A stretch of DNA of 64,000 nt from CAYZAW01 sp964476505 (GCA_964476505.1 CAYZAW010000001.1:1-64000), one strand, 5' to 3'. Counted from the first letter of the stretch, positions 25,159-34,750 are shown. Numbers and translations: made by a program. The notes: generated by a model not told the origin, from the sequence alone.

Positions 25159-26313
25159 ATGAAGAAACTGTTAGTTTTCGTACTGACTGCGGTCATGCTG
25201 GTAAGCATGGTTGCCTGCGCGGCGCCCGCAGCGCCCGCCGCACCGGCGGCGGAACCCGCAGCTCCTGCTGCAGAACCCGCGGCTCCCGCAGCTCCCGCTG
25301 CCGAGCCTGCAGCCGAGGCCATTTACATTCCGGTCATCTCCAAGGGCTTCCAGCATAAGTTCTGGCAGACCGTTATGGCCGGCTCTCAGGATGCCGCCGC
25401 GAAGTACGGTGTAGAGATCACCTTCGACGGCCCTCCCTCCGAGTCCGACATCAGCGTGCAGGTTGATATGCTGAACGCCGCGCTCGCCAAGAACCCCAAG
25501 GCGCTGTGCTTGGCAGCTCTGGATACCGAGTCCGTCAACGAGCAGCTGCAGGCCTGCCTGAAGAACGGCATCCCCGTAATCGGCTTTGACTCCGGCGTTC
25601 CCAATGCGCCTGCCGGTTCCATCGTATCCACCGCTTCCACCGATAACGAAGCTGCCGGCGCACTTGCTGCCGACGAAATGTTCAAGATCGAAAGCATCGC
25701 CTCCGCCGTTGCCGCTGCAACCAAGGATGCGCCTGTTGTGATCAGCGTTATCAGCCAGGATGCTACCTCCGCCTCCATCACCGGCCGTACCACCGGCTTC
25801 GTTAACGAAATGTTTAAGCTCTGCGACGCGAAGCAGTCCGGCATGGTTGCTGTGACCGGCCATGACAAGTGGAACAAGGCCGCCTCCGGCGACGTTGCGG
25901 TTGAGATCTTGGTCTCCATCGCCGCTACCACCAGCGTGACCGACTGCCAGGCGGCTGCACAGGCTGTGATCCAGCGTGCACCCGTTGGCGTGTTCTGCAC
26001 CAACTCCGGTTCTGTGGACGGCATGCTGGCCGCCACCGCCGACGGTTCCGATCTGGATCGTGCCAACGGCCGTTATAAGGACATGGTCGTGGTCGGCTTC
26101 GACTCCGGCGCAACCCTGCTCAACGCCATCCGCAACAAGTGGTTCTACGGCGCTGTTACCCAGGATCCCTACATGATCGGCTTCTATGCCGTCGAGCTGG
26201 CTGTGAAATCCCTCAACGGCGAAAAGGTCGATGAGATCGTTGACACCGGCTGCCAGTTCTACACCAGCGAGAACATGGAAGAACCCAGCATCGCGCAGCT
26301 TCTGTACGACTAA
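25159..26313 (+). CDS. Sugar-binding lipoprotein of the ABC transporter (RbsB/Peripla_BP_4 type)
   Basis: A 384-residue lipoprotein: signal KKLLVFVLTAVMLVSMVAC with lipobox Cys20, then an Ala/Pro/Glu linker of ~35 residues (repeats of APAAPAAEPAAPAAEP), then a two-domain periplasmic-binding fold (IPVISKGFQHKFWQTVMAGS, NGIPVIGFDSGVPN, VISVISQDATSASITGRTTG, VVVGFDSGATLLNAIRNKW, GAVTQDPYMIGFYAVELAVK). Codon use is strongly biased to few codons, as expected for the most abundant product of the operon. ATG 25159 is chosen over 25144 because GGAGG lies 8 bases upstream. The ligand is unknown; genes downstream suggest a deoxysugar, pentose or hexitol. Confidence 0.93.
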   Translation: MKKLLVFVLTAVMLVSMVACAAPAAPAAPAAEPAAPAAEPAAPAAPAAEPAAEAIYIPVISKGFQHKFWQTVMAGSQDAAAKYGVEITFDGPPSESDISVQVDMLNAALAKNPKALCLAALDTESVNEQLQACLKNGIPVIGFDSGVPNAPAGSIVSTASTDNEAAGALAADEMFKIESIASAVAAATKDAPVVISVISQDATSASITGRTTGFVNEMFKLCDAKQSGMVAVTGHDKWNKAASGDVAVEILVSIAATTSVTDCQAAAQAVIQRAPVGVFCTNSGSVDGMLAATADGSDLDRANGRYKDMVVVGFDSGATLLNAIRNKWFYGAVTQDPYMIGFYAVELAVKSLNGEKVDEIVDTGCQFYTSENMEEPSIAQLLYD

Positions 26314-26337
26314 GAAAAACATAACCCTATAGCATTG

Positions 26338-26366
26338 GCGGGGCAGCCGACAATCGGCTGCCCCGC
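26338..26366 (+). terminator. Strong hairpin without T-tract after the binding-protein gene
   Basis: A 13-bp perfect stem (26338-26350 with 26354-26366, CAA loop) lies 24 bases after the stop codon. The following AGAATAAAAT has no U-run, so it more likely protects the binding-protein mRNA 3' end or reduces read-through than fully terminates. Confidence 0.6.
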
Positions 26367-26415
26367 AGAATAAAATCGCGGCAATACACGTTATACCCAA
26401 TAACATTGAAAGCTG

Positions 26416-26429
26416 AACCCCTAGGGGTT
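26416..26429. promoter_or_regulatory. 14-bp perfect palindrome upstream of the fucU-like gene
   Basis: AACCCCTAGGGGTT is a perfect inverted repeat without spacer, 41 bases before the ATG at 26457. It could be an operator or a small RNA hairpin. No -10/-35 pair was found close by. Confidence 0.4.
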
Positions 26430-26456
26430 TGCCATAGATACACGGAGGTAATGACC

Positions 26457-26903
26457 ATGCTTTTGAACGTACCCAAACTGATGTCGCCACAGCTCTTGGA
26501 GGTGCTTTGCGAGATGGGCCACAGCGATGTGATCGTGCTGGGGGATGCAAACTTTCCCGGCAAGCGTTTTGCACAGGAAAGCGGCTGCAAATTCCTGCGG
26601 GCAGACGGCATTCCCGGCCCCGCGCTCTTAGAGGCGGTGCTCAGTATGATCCCGCTGGACAGCTATGTGGAAGCTCCCGTGCAGCTGATGCAGAAAATGG
26701 ATTGCGACCGGGATATGGAAATTCCCATATGGGAGGAATACAAGGCGGTCGTTGCTCGGCATGACCCGCGCGGCGAAAAGGCCGTGGGCTTTACGGAGCG
26801 CTTCGCGTTCTATGAGGCAGCAAAAAAGGCATATTGCATCGTGCAAACAGGCGAAGAAGCCGTTTATGCCAATGTGATGATACAAAAGGGAGTAGTAAAG
26901 TGA
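26457..26903 (+). CDS. fucU: RbsD/FucU family sugar mutarotase
   Basis: A 148-residue cytoplasmic pyranase/mutarotase that interconverts anomers of incoming sugar. The family N-terminus is clear: MLLNVPKLMSPQLLEVLCEM, followed by GHSDVIVLGDANFPG, with the catalytic His of MGH and the Asp of GDANFP. The C-terminus has ERFAFYEAAKKAYCIVQTGE, with the usual Phe/Tyr and the terminal YANVMIQKG. It is closer to FucU than RbsD. ATG 26457 is preferred over 26451 (GGAGG spacing 8 versus 2). The stop overlaps the next start (GTGA). It fits a fucose-like or related sugar pathway together with fucI at 32904. Confidence 0.88.
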   Translation: MLLNVPKLMSPQLLEVLCEMGHSDVIVLGDANFPGKRFAQESGCKFLRADGIPGPALLEAVLSMIPLDSYVEAPVQLMQKMDCDRDMEIPIWEEYKAVVARHDPRGEKAVGFTERFAFYEAAKKAYCIVQTGEEAVYANVMIQKGVVK

Positions 26904-28432
26904 CGAACCAGACTTTGCTGTTGGGTATCGATATCGGCACCAGCGCCTGTAAGGCGGTGCTGTTTCGGCTGGACGGCTCCGCAGCGGCGTACCGGACGGA
27001 GCCCTATCCCATTTCGTACCCGAACCCCGGCTACGTGGAGCAGGACCCGGAGAACTGGTGGGATGCCGTTTGCCGGGCTGTTCGCGGTATGCTGGAGCAG
27101 GAAAACATCGATCCCAAAACGATCGCCGGCGTGGGGGTAGACGGGCAGGGCTGGTCTGCCATCATGATGGATAAAACAGGCCGGGTATTGACCGGCGACC
27201 CTATCTGGCTGGACGCGCGCTCCGAGGCTGTTTGTAAGGAATTGGAGCAAAGGATCGGCGAGGACGCGATATTCGCTCTTTCCGGCAATCCGCTAAAAGC
27301 GCAGTATACCACCGGCAAGCTGCTTTGGTTCAAAAAGCACATGCCGGAGGTCTACGAAAGCTGCGATAAAGTGATGCAGTCCAACGGCTACATCGTGTAT
27401 AAGCTTACCGGCGTTTGCGGTATGGATATCAGCCAAGGCTACGGATTGCACTGCTTTGACATGCGAAAGGGCCGGTACGACGATGCTATGTGCGCCCAAA
27501 TGGGCTTACAAAGAGATATGCTGCCGGAGCTTAGCGGCTGCCATGAGGTGGTTGGCCGCGTAAGCGAAACTGCCGCGGCGCAGACGGGGCTTTGCGCCGG
27601 AACGCCGGTGGTGGCGGGTGGGCTGGATGCAGCCTGTGCAACGCTTGGCGCGGGCGTGCTGCATCCCGGCGAAACGCAGGAGCAGGGCGGGCAGGCAGGC
27701 GGCATGAGCGTTTGCATGGACACCTACTGCGCAGAAAAAAGCCTGATATTAGGCTATCACGTTGTACCTGACTGCTGGCTGCTGCAAGGCGGCACCACCG
27801 GCGGCGGCGGCGCGATGCGCTGGTTCGAGCAGGAGCTTGGAGCGGCGGAGCGCGAACAGGCGGCAAAGCTTGGCTGCAACTCCTTCGAATGCCTCAGCGC
27901 CTTGGCGGAGAGCGTGGCAGCAGGCAGCGACGGTGTGGTATTTTTGCCGTACATGGCGGGGGAACGCTCCCCCATTTGGGACAGCCGTGCCAAGGGCGTG
28001 TATTACGGCTTGGATTACGGAAAAAAGCGCGCCCATATGGTACGGGCGCTGATGGAAGGCGTGGCATACGCGCTGTTGCATAACATCGAAACGGCGGAGG
28101 CTGTGGGCGCACCGGTAGGCACGCTTCGCGCCGTGGGCGGCTCGGCAAATTCCCGCATTTGGACGCAGATCAAGGCAGACGTTACGGGCAAGCCCATCGA
28201 GGTGCCCCAGTCCGACATGGCGACCACCTTGGGCGCGGCAATATTGGCAGGCGTTGGCGTTGGCGCGTACCGCGACTTTGACGAGGCGGTACAGCGCACC
28301 GTGCGCGTTACAAGAACGTTTTTACCCGGCGACAGAGACCGGGAGGCTTACCAAAACGGGTACGAGACCTATCGCGCCCTGTATGATAATCTGCGCGAGC
28401 TGATGGCGTTAAATGGGAGGCATGTATCATGA
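26900..28432 (+). CDS. FGGY family carbohydrate kinase, xylulokinase-like
   Basis: A 510-residue two-domain sugar kinase beginning at GTG 26900, which overlaps the fucU stop (GGGAG seven bases upstream). Landmarks are the phosphate-1 loop LLLGIDIGTSACKAVLF, EQDPENWWDAVCRAVR, GVGVDGQGWSAIMMD, and the catalytic Asp region DPIWLDARSE, then the C-terminal ATP site YMAGERSPIWDSRAKGVYYG, RALMEGVAYALLHNIE and GGSANSRIWTQIKADVTGKP. It phosphorylates a ketose or polyol after uptake; xylulose is only one possibility, since a GatD-like dehydrogenase and GatZ follow. Stop and the next start overlap as ATGA. Confidence 0.88.
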   Translation: MTNQTLLLGIDIGTSACKAVLFRLDGSAAAYRTEPYPISYPNPGYVEQDPENWWDAVCRAVRGMLEQENIDPKTIAGVGVDGQGWSAIMMDKTGRVLTGDPIWLDARSEAVCKELEQRIGEDAIFALSGNPLKAQYTTGKLLWFKKHMPEVYESCDKVMQSNGYIVYKLTGVCGMDISQGYGLHCFDMRKGRYDDAMCAQMGLQRDMLPELSGCHEVVGRVSETAAAQTGLCAGTPVVAGGLDAACATLGAGVLHPGETQEQGGQAGGMSVCMDTYCAEKSLILGYHVVPDCWLLQGGTTGGGGAMRWFEQELGAAEREQAAKLGCNSFECLSALAESVAAGSDGVVFLPYMAGERSPIWDSRAKGVYYGLDYGKKRAHMVRALMEGVAYALLHNIETAEAVGAPVGTLRAVGGSANSRIWTQIKADVTGKPIEVPQSDMATTLGAAILAGVGVGAYRDFDEAVQRTVRVTRTFLPGDRDREAYQNGYETYRALYDNLRELMALNGRHVS

Positions 28433-29487
28433 AGGCGGCGGTACTGGTCGCAAACAGACAAATCGAGTATCAGGAGTATCCTTTAGCGCCTGTCCCCGAG
28501 GACGGCGTGCTGGTAAGGGTGGCGGCTTCGGGCATTTGCGGCTCGGATGTGCCAAGGTTTTTGCACAACGGCGTGCATTTTTACCCCATCGTGCTGGGGC
28601 ATGAGTTTTCCGGCGAGGTGGTAGAGGTCGGAAGCCGGGTACAGCGCGTAAAGGTGGGCGACCGGGTATCGGGCGCGCCGCTTCTGCCCTGCATGCAATG
28701 CGCCAACTGCCAGAAGGGCAATTACTCGCTTTGCGGGCATTACAGCTTTATCGGCTCCCGGCAGCAGGGCAGCAATGCAGACTATATCGTGATCCCGGAG
28801 AAAAACGCCGTGGTGTTCGACAGCGCCGTTTCCTTTGAGCAGGGCGCGATGTTCGAGCCCTCCACTGTGGCGCTGCACGGCGTTTTGCAATGCAACTACC
28901 GCGGCGGCGGCACGGTCGCCATCTTAGGCGGCGGCACCATCGGCATGTTTACCATGCAGTGGGCGCGGCTGCTTGGCGCAAAAAAGGTGGCGGTGTTCGA
29001 TATCAGCGAGGAACGGCTTTCGCTTGCCACGCGCTTGGGTGCGGACGCTGTGATCAACACCATGCAGGAGGGATACCAAGAGCAAGCCATGGAGTTTTCC
29101 AAGGGCGGCTTTGACTATGTGTTCGAAACGGCGGGAACAGTGCCCACCATCAAAATGGCTTATGCCTTGGCGGGCAACAAGGCGCACCTTTGCTTTATCG
29201 GCACACCCCACACGGAGCTTACGTTCACGCCCAAGGAGTGGGAGAACCTGAACCGGAAGGAATTTTACATGACGGGCTCTTGGATGAGCTACAGCGCTCC
29301 CTTCCCGGGCAGGGAATGGACGATGACGGCAGAGTACTATCAAAACGGCAGGCTGCTGTTCGACGAGGGCTTTATCGGCGCGAGATACCCCATGGAACGG
29401 GCGCAGGAGGCGTTTATGCTGTATGACACGCCGGGTGCCGCCAGCGGGAAGATATTATTGATGAACGAGCCCTACTATCAGCACTGA
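28429..29487 (+). CDS. gatD: Galactitol-1-phosphate 5-dehydrogenase-like zinc dehydrogenase (GatD type)
   Basis: A 352-residue MDR. Catalytic zinc: SGICGSDVPR Cys and GHEF His-Glu. Four structural cysteines are in PCMQCANCQKGNYSLC. The signature GSRQQGSNADYIVIPEKN and AMFEPSTVALHGV match GatD and related hexitol-phosphate dehydrogenases. The Rossmann motif is AILGGGTIGMFTMQWARLLG. It oxidises a polyol (or polyol phosphate) to the ketose form, acting before or after the FGGY kinase. The gene is translationally coupled to the kinase. The symbol is by resemblance and the neighbouring gatZ-like gene; the true substrate is not proven. Confidence 0.8.
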   Translation: MKAAVLVANRQIEYQEYPLAPVPEDGVLVRVAASGICGSDVPRFLHNGVHFYPIVLGHEFSGEVVEVGSRVQRVKVGDRVSGAPLLPCMQCANCQKGNYSLCGHYSFIGSRQQGSNADYIVIPEKNAVVFDSAVSFEQGAMFEPSTVALHGVLQCNYRGGGTVAILGGGTIGMFTMQWARLLGAKKVAVFDISEERLSLATRLGADAVINTMQEGYQEQAMEFSKGGFDYVFETAGTVPTIKMAYALAGNKAHLCFIGTPHTELTFTPKEWENLNRKEFYMTGSWMSYSAPFPGREWTMTAEYYQNGRLLFDEGFIGARYPMERAQEAFMLYDTPGAASGKILLMNEPYYQH

Positions 29488-29531
29488 GCATTGACGCGCA
29501 TGGCGCGGCGAAAATATAAGGAGGTAAGAAT

Positions 29532-30542
29532 ATGGAACGCATCAATGCCAATTCGATTCCCCAAAGAAAGCTTTTTGACGGGAATACCATGCCCGCTATC
29601 GGCATGGGTACATTTGGCTCCGACCGCTTTAACGCAGAACAGGTTAGCAGCGCGGTGGCGGGGGCCATCGAGGCGGGCTACCGCCTGTTTGACTGCGCGG
29701 CAGTATACGGCAACGAGGACTTGATAGGCAACGTATTTCAGGCCGCGATTGAAAAAGGCACCGTAAAGCGCGAGGAACTGTTTATTACCAGCAAGGTCTG
29801 GAACGATATGCACGGGCAGGGAGACGTTCTTCTGTCTTGCGCCAAGAGCCTGAAAGACCTGAAGCTTGACTACATCGACCTGTTTTTTATCCACTGGCCG
29901 TTTTCCAACTACCATGCACCGGGATGCGACGGCGACGCGCGCAATCCGGACAGCACGCCCTTCTCCGTGGATGCCTTTATGGCAACATGGCGGCAGTGCG
30001 AGCGCTTGGTAGACATGGGGCTGGTGAAGTACATCGGCATGTCCAGCATGACGATCCCCAAGCTGGAGGCTGTGCTGCCGCTGTGCCGCATCAAGCCCGC
30101 TGCCATCGAAATGGAGCTGCATCCCAGCTTCCAGCAGCCGGAGCTGTTCAATTATATCCTAGAGCACGGCATACAGCCCATCGCGTTTTGCCCCATCGGT
30201 TCCCCCACGCGTCCGGATCGCGACAAGACCCCGGACGACGTTGCGGACATCCAGATGCCCGAGGTAGTGGAGATCGCCCGTGCGCATAACGTGCACCCTG
30301 CAATCATCTGCCTGAAATGGGCGGTGCAGCGCGGGCAAACGCCTATTCCGTTCTCTATCCATGAGAACGAGTATGTAAGCAACCTCAAGTGCGTAACGGA
30401 AGACCCCTTAACGGACGCGGAGATGGCAAAGCTCAAGGCTGCTGACCGCGACTGCCGGCTTATCAAGGGGCAGGTGTTCCTGTGGCCGGGCGCTAAGGAT
30501 TGGCACGACCTTTGGGACGAGGACGGTACCATTACCAAATAG
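29532..30542 (+). CDS. Aldo/keto reductase
   Basis: A 336-residue NAD(P)H-dependent TIM-barrel reductase. The catalytic tetrad is visible: Asp and Tyr in DCAAVYGNEDLIG, Lys in FITSKVWND, and His in LFFIHWPF. Cofactor residues lie in the C-terminal FSIHENEYVSNL. The N-terminus (IPQRKLFDGNTMPAIGMGTF) is standard. RBS AAGGAGGT precedes the ATG. It lies between GatD-like and GatZ-like genes in one operon, so it should reduce an aldose or keto intermediate of the same pathway. Confidence 0.88.
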   Translation: MERINANSIPQRKLFDGNTMPAIGMGTFGSDRFNAEQVSSAVAGAIEAGYRLFDCAAVYGNEDLIGNVFQAAIEKGTVKREELFITSKVWNDMHGQGDVLLSCAKSLKDLKLDYIDLFFIHWPFSNYHAPGCDGDARNPDSTPFSVDAFMATWRQCERLVDMGLVKYIGMSSMTIPKLEAVLPLCRIKPAAIEMELHPSFQQPELFNYILEHGIQPIAFCPIGSPTRPDRDKTPDDVADIQMPEVVEIARAHNVHPAIICLKWAVQRGQTPIPFSIHENEYVSNLKCVTEDPLTDAEMAKLKAADRDCRLIKGQVFLWPGAKDWHDLWDEDGTITK

Positions 30543-30550
30543 GAGCGGGC

Positions 30551-31825
30551 ATGAAAAGCAGCAGCTATTTTCAAGAACTGATCGCGGCGCAAAAGGCAGG
30601 AAAGGCCGAGGGAATCTGCTCGGTTTGCAGTGCCAACGCGTATGTGATCGAGGCGGCCATGGAATACGGCCGGGAAAAGCATCTGCCGGTGCTGGTGGAG
30701 GCCACCGCAAATCAGGTGAACCAGTACGGCGGATACACGGGCATGACTCCCGCGGACTTTATGCGCTATGTAAAGAACATAGCGCATAAGGCCGGGTTCG
30801 ACACGGACATGCTGATACTGGGCGGCGACCATTTGGGGCCGCTGGTGTGGAGCAACGAGGATGAAGCGGACGCTATGGAAAAGGCGCGAGAGCTGGTAAC
30901 GGCATTTGTTCGCGCCGGGTTTACCAAGATTCATCTGGATACCAGCATGCGCGTAAACAGCGATTCCAAAACGGAGCGCCTGTCGGACGCGGTGATCGCC
31001 CGGCGCGCCGCCAGCCTGTGCGAGGCGGCGGAGCAAGCCGCGGGCAGCGGGGAGAAACCGGTGTATGTGATCGGCAGCGAGGTGCCTATTCCCGGCGGCG
31101 CAACGGAAAACGAGGACAGCTTAACGGTCACCTCGCCAAAAGACCTTGCCGCCACCGTGGAGACCTTTCGGCAGGCATTTTCTAAGGCCGGCCTAGAGGA
31201 TGCGTTTTCCCGAGTGGTAGCCGTGGTGGTGCAGCCGGGGGTGGAGTTTGCGGATAACACCATCATCTGCTACAACGCCACAAAGGCAAGGGCGCTGACG
31301 GACTTTGCAAAAACGCTGCCCATCGTGTTGGAGGGGCATTCCACGGATTATCAGCCCAGAACCGCGCTTGCCGCCATGCGGCAGGACGGCATTGCCATAT
31401 TAAAGGTAGGCCCGGCGCTGACGTTTGCGCTTAGGGAAGCCCTGTTTGCCTTGGAAAGCATGGAGAAGGATCTGTATCGCTTCTCGCCGCAGGGCGGGTA
31501 TTCCCGCTTTGCCGATGTGCTGGAGCAAAAGCTGATGCAGGAGCCCAAATACTGGGCCAGATACTATCACGGCACCGAGGGCGATCTGGCATTTGCCAGA
31601 CGGTACAGCCTGTCGGACAGATGCCGGTACTATTTGGAGGACGCGGAGATCAAGGCGTCGATTCGCCGGTTGGTGGATAACATCAACGCCAAGCCGCTGC
31701 CCTTTGGGCTGATCAGCCAGTATTTTCCGGGGCAAAAGGAAGCGCTGTTGCAGGATAACGGTACTGCCAGCGCCGAAACGCTCATCAAGGAGCGCATCAA
31801 AGAAGTGATAGACACCTACTATTGA
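30551..31825 (+). CDS. gatZ: D-tagatose-bisphosphate aldolase non-catalytic subunit (GatZ/KbaZ family)
   Basis: A 424-residue protein of the GatZ/KbaZ family. Conserved parts: GICSVCSANAYVIEAAMEYG, ATANQVNQYGGYTGMTPADF, ILGGDHLGPLVWSNEDEADA, KIHLDTSMRVNSDS, VYVIGSEVPIPGGA, LEGHSTDYQPRTALAAMRQD and ILKVGPALTFALREALFALE. In E. coli this subunit stabilises the GatY/KbaY aldolase; no GatY is found in this window, so the protein may work with an aldolase encoded elsewhere or have its own activity as argued for some GatZ-like proteins. ATG 30551 has AGGAG five bases upstream. It precedes a KdgT-like permease. Confidence 0.88.
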   Translation: MKSSSYFQELIAAQKAGKAEGICSVCSANAYVIEAAMEYGREKHLPVLVEATANQVNQYGGYTGMTPADFMRYVKNIAHKAGFDTDMLILGGDHLGPLVWSNEDEADAMEKARELVTAFVRAGFTKIHLDTSMRVNSDSKTERLSDAVIARRAASLCEAAEQAAGSGEKPVYVIGSEVPIPGGATENEDSLTVTSPKDLAATVETFRQAFSKAGLEDAFSRVVAVVVQPGVEFADNTIICYNATKARALTDFAKTLPIVLEGHSTDYQPRTALAAMRQDGIAILKVGPALTFALREALFALESMEKDLYRFSPQGGYSRFADVLEQKLMQEPKYWARYYHGTEGDLAFARRYSLSDRCRYYLEDAEIKASIRRLVDNINAKPLPFGLISQYFPGQKEALLQDNGTASAETLIKERIKEVIDTYY

Positions 31826-31866
31826 GCAGCACGTTGGTCGAGGCAATTCGAAGGATTTTCCGCCAA

Positions 31867-32811
31867 ATGGTTGATACGATTTGCCGGGCGGTAAAAAAGA
31901 TACCTGCCTGCGGGATATTGCTGCCCCTTCTGATGGGGGCGCTCATCAAAACGCTTGCGCCGGGGCTGCTGGAATTGGGGGCCTTTACAACGGCCTTGTT
32001 TTCCAACAGCGCCGCCGCAACGCTGATCGGCTTACAGCTGTTTTGCTTGGGCGCACAGCTGGAACCTAAGGCGCTTGGCGGTACCCTTCGGCACGGCGGA
32101 CTGCTGCTGCTTGTAAAGCTGCTTGCGGGCTTTCTCATGGCGGGGATATTCTTACTGCTTGCGCCCGTGAATACCGTAGGCGGCGTTTGCGTTTTGTCCG
32201 CCGTGGCGGCGGTTTCCAACAGCAACGGAAGCCTGTATCTTTCGCTTTCCACGCTGCACGGCAGAAAAACGGATATGGCCTGCACGCCCGTGCTGGCGCT
32301 GTCCAACGGCCCGTTTTTTACCTTGCTGATACTGGGGCTTTCGGGGTTTTCCGCATTTCCGGGAAAGCTGCTGATAGCGACCGTGCTGCCCATGCTGTTA
32401 GGCATGGCGGCGGCGGGGGTATATAAACCCGTAGCGCAAAAGCTCCAGCCGATGATCGCATTGCTGTTACCCTTTATCGGCTTCGCGCTAGGGGCGGGCA
32501 TGGATCTGTCCTGCCTGTGGCAGGGGGGCGTTTCCGGCTTGTTATTAGCGCTTGCGGTCATTATACTTGCATGTATAGAGGCGCTTTTCTTAAAGGGCAC
32601 AACCAAGAACAACGATGGCGTTTGTGCGCTGATGGCGGGAGCCACGGGCGCGAATGCGGTGGCGATACCCGCCGCGGTAGCCATGATAGACCCGGCATGG
32701 CAGGCATATGCGTCTGCCGCTGCGGCGCAGCTGGTAAGCTGTGCGCTGATCAGCGCACTGTGCATCCCCATCATCACACAGGTATGGCAAAAGCGCGTGT
32801 GTAAACAATAG
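31867..32811 (+). CDS. kdgT: 2-keto-3-deoxygluconate permease family transporter (KdgT)
   Basis: A 314-residue membrane protein with about ten transmembrane helices. The N-terminal KKIPACGILLPLLMGALIKT, GAFTTALFSNSAAATLIGLQ and the segments VAAVSNSNGSLYLSL and GATGANAVAIPAAVAMIDP are characteristic of the KdgT family, which takes up 2-keto-3-deoxygluconate with protons in pectinolytic bacteria. The frame opens at TTG 31822, overlapping the gatZ stop, but alignment with the family N-terminus favours ATG 31867. Its presence implies that uronate-derived or related acids are also used; the real substrate may differ. Confidence 0.8.
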   Translation: MVDTICRAVKKIPACGILLPLLMGALIKTLAPGLLELGAFTTALFSNSAAATLIGLQLFCLGAQLEPKALGGTLRHGGLLLLVKLLAGFLMAGIFLLLAPVNTVGGVCVLSAVAAVSNSNGSLYLSLSTLHGRKTDMACTPVLALSNGPFFTLLILGLSGFSAFPGKLLIATVLPMLLGMAAAGVYKPVAQKLQPMIALLLPFIGFALGAGMDLSCLWQGGVSGLLLALAVIILACIEALFLKGTTKNNDGVCALMAGATGANAVAIPAAVAMIDPAWQAYASAAAAQLVSCALISALCIPIITQVWQKRVCKQ

Positions 32812-32848
32812 CATAGTAACGTCGGCGCAAACAACAATTCGGCTAAAA

Positions 32849-32867
32849 CACGCAGGGGGTCTGCGTG
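32849..32867 (+). terminator. Possible weak terminator/attenuator before fucI
   Basis: CACGCAG (32849-32855) pairs with CTGCGTG (32861-32867), loop GGGGT, followed by CTTCTATA. The U-tract is poor, so it may only reduce read-through into fucI. Confidence 0.35.
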
Positions 32868-32903
32868 CTTCTATAACAATCTACGATATTCAGGAGGTAG
32901 CAT

Positions 32904-34691
32904 ATGAACAGAACACAAATCGCGCTTCCCAAGATCGGCATTCGCCCCTGCATCGACGGGCGCAGAAACGGCGTGCGGGAATCTCTGGAGGAGCAGACCA
33001 TGGGCATGGCGCTGGCGGCGGCAAAGCTGATCACCGGCAGCCTGCGGTATCCCAACGGCGAGCCGGTACAGGTGGTCATTGCGGATACCACCATAGGCGG
33101 TGTGGCGGAGGCAGCGCGCTGCCAAGCAAAATTCGAGCGCGAGGGCGTGCAGGTAACGCTAACGGTATCCCCCTGCTGGTGCTATTCCACCGAGGTCATG
33201 GACTTTGATCCGCTGACCATCAAGGCCGTTTGGGGCTTTAACGGCACGGAGCGCCCGGGTGCGGTGTTCTTGGCGGCGGTATTGGCCGCGCATTCGCAAA
33301 AGGGCTTGCCCGCATTCAGCATTTACGGGCACGATGTGAAGGACGCAACAGACACGGAAATTCCGGAGGATGTTGCAGAAAAGATACTGCTGTTTGCAAA
33401 ATCTGCCGTGGCAGCAAAATGCATGCGCCAAAACAGCTATTTGCAGATCGGTTCCATGTGCATGGGTATTGCGGGCAGCATTTTGGATCAGCAGATGCTG
33501 TACAATTATTTTGGCTTAAGAAGCGAGTCTGTGGACGAAACGGAGATACTTAGACGCATCGACAAGGGCATTTACGACCACGAGGAGTTTGAAAAGGCCT
33601 TGGCGTGGACAAAAGCTCATTGCAAGGAGGGCTTTGATAAAAACCCGGACAGCATCCGCTTTAACGCGGAGCAGAAGGAGGCTCAGTGGGCGTTTGTGGT
33701 CAAGAGCTTCCTGATCATTCGCGATTTGATGATCGGCAACCCCAAGCTCGCAGAAATGGGCTTTGTGGAGGAATCCAACGGGCATAACGCCATCGTAGGC
33801 GGCGTGCAGGGGCAGCGCCAGTGGACGGATTATCAGCCCAACTTCGACTTTGCCGAGGCTATGCTCAACAGCCAGTTCGACTGGAACGGTGTGCGCGAGG
33901 CGTTTGTACTGGGCACGGAAAACGACACCTGCAACGCGCTGACCATGCTCTTTGAGCATTTGGTATCCGACAGACCCGGTATCTTTGCGGACGTGCGCAC
34001 CTATTGGAGCCCGGCGGCAGTCGAGCGGGTCACGGGTAAAACGCTTACCGGCTACGCGAAAAACGGCGTTATCCACCTGATCAATTCGGGCGCGGCGTCT
34101 CTGGACGGCACCGGCGCGGTAGCCGATCAAAACGGCACGCCCACCATCAAGCCCTTCTACGATATGACGCAGGCGGATGCCGAGAAATGCCTTGCCGCTA
34201 CCGACTGGTGCGCGGCGGATCAGTTCTACTTCCGTGGGGGCGGCTTCTCCTCGCACTTTATTGGCGGCAGCAAGGGCGGCATGCCTGTGACCATGGCAAG
34301 AATGAACATCGTGCACGGCTTAGGGCCGGTGCTGCAGCTGGCGGAGGGCTATACCTGCGAGCTGGACCCCGAAGTACATCGTATTTTGGACAAACGCACA
34401 GACCCCACTTGGCCTACCACATGGTTTGCGCCGAACCTCACCGGCAAGGGCGCATTCAAAGACGTATACAGCGTGATGGCAAACTGGGGCGCGAACCACG
34501 GCGCGTTCTGCTACGGGCACATTGGCGTGCAGCTCATCACCCTTGCCAGCATGCTTCGCATCCCCGTATGCATGCATAACGTGCCGGAGGAGCAGGTATT
34601 CCGCCCCTCTGCGTGGAGCGCGTTTGGCACTACGGACGCGGAGGGTGCCGATTACCGTGCCTGCGCCGCGTTCGGCCCGCTGTATAAGTAA
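32904..34691 (+). CDS. fucI: L-fucose isomerase
   Basis: A 595-residue ketol isomerase converting L-fucose to L-fuculose (also D-arabinose to D-ribulose) with Mn2+. The length and motifs are those of Fuc[35 protein letters not shown], the metal/catalytic region [20 protein letters not shown], and the C-terminal His in [30 protein letters not shown] at 32892-32898. It is followed, across a terminator-like hairpin, by an FGGY kinase of the rhamnulokinase type that could act as fuculokinase. FucU at 26457 belongs to the same pathway. Confidence 0.93.
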   Translation: MNRTQIALPKIGIRPCIDGRRNGVRESLEEQTMGMALAAAKLITGSLRYPNGEPVQVVIADTTIGGVAEAARCQAKFEREGVQVTLTVSPCWCYSTEVMDFDPLTIKAVWGFNGTERPGAVFLAAVLAAHSQKGLPAFSIYGHDVKDATDTEIPEDVAEKILLFAKSAVAAKCMRQNSYLQIGSMCMGIAGSILDQQMLYNYFGLRSESVDETEILRRIDKGIYDHEEFEKALAWTKAHCKEGFDKNPDSIRFNAEQKEAQWAFVVKSFLIIRDLMIGNPKLAEMGFVEESNGHNAIVGGVQGQRQWTDYQPNFDFAEAMLNSQFDWNGVREAFVLGTENDTCNALTMLFEHLVSDRPGIFADVRTYWSPAAVERVTGKTLTGYAKNGVIHLINSGAASLDGTGAVADQNGTPTIKPFYDMTQADAEKCLAATDWCAADQFYFRGGGFSSHFIGGSKGGMPVTMARMNIVHGLGPVLQLAEGYTCELDPEVHRILDKRTDPTWPTTWFAPNLTGKGAFKDVYSVMANWGANHGAFCYGHIGVQLITLASMLRIPVCMHNVPEEQVFRPSAWSAFGTTDAEGADYRACAAFGPLYK

Positions 34692-34704
34692 ACGAATGGA
34701 ACGC

Positions 34705-34731
34705 GAAAAAGCAGCCATTGGCTGCTTTTTC
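34705..34731 (+). terminator. Terminator-like hairpin between fucI and the kinase gene
   Basis: GAAAAAGCAGCC (34705-34716) pairs with GGCTGCTTTTTC (34720-34731), loop ATT, ending in five T. The next gene starts only 20 bases later, so it probably sets a lower level of kinase expression. Confidence 0.65.
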
Positions 34732-34750
34732 GGTAAAAGGAGCCTGCTAT

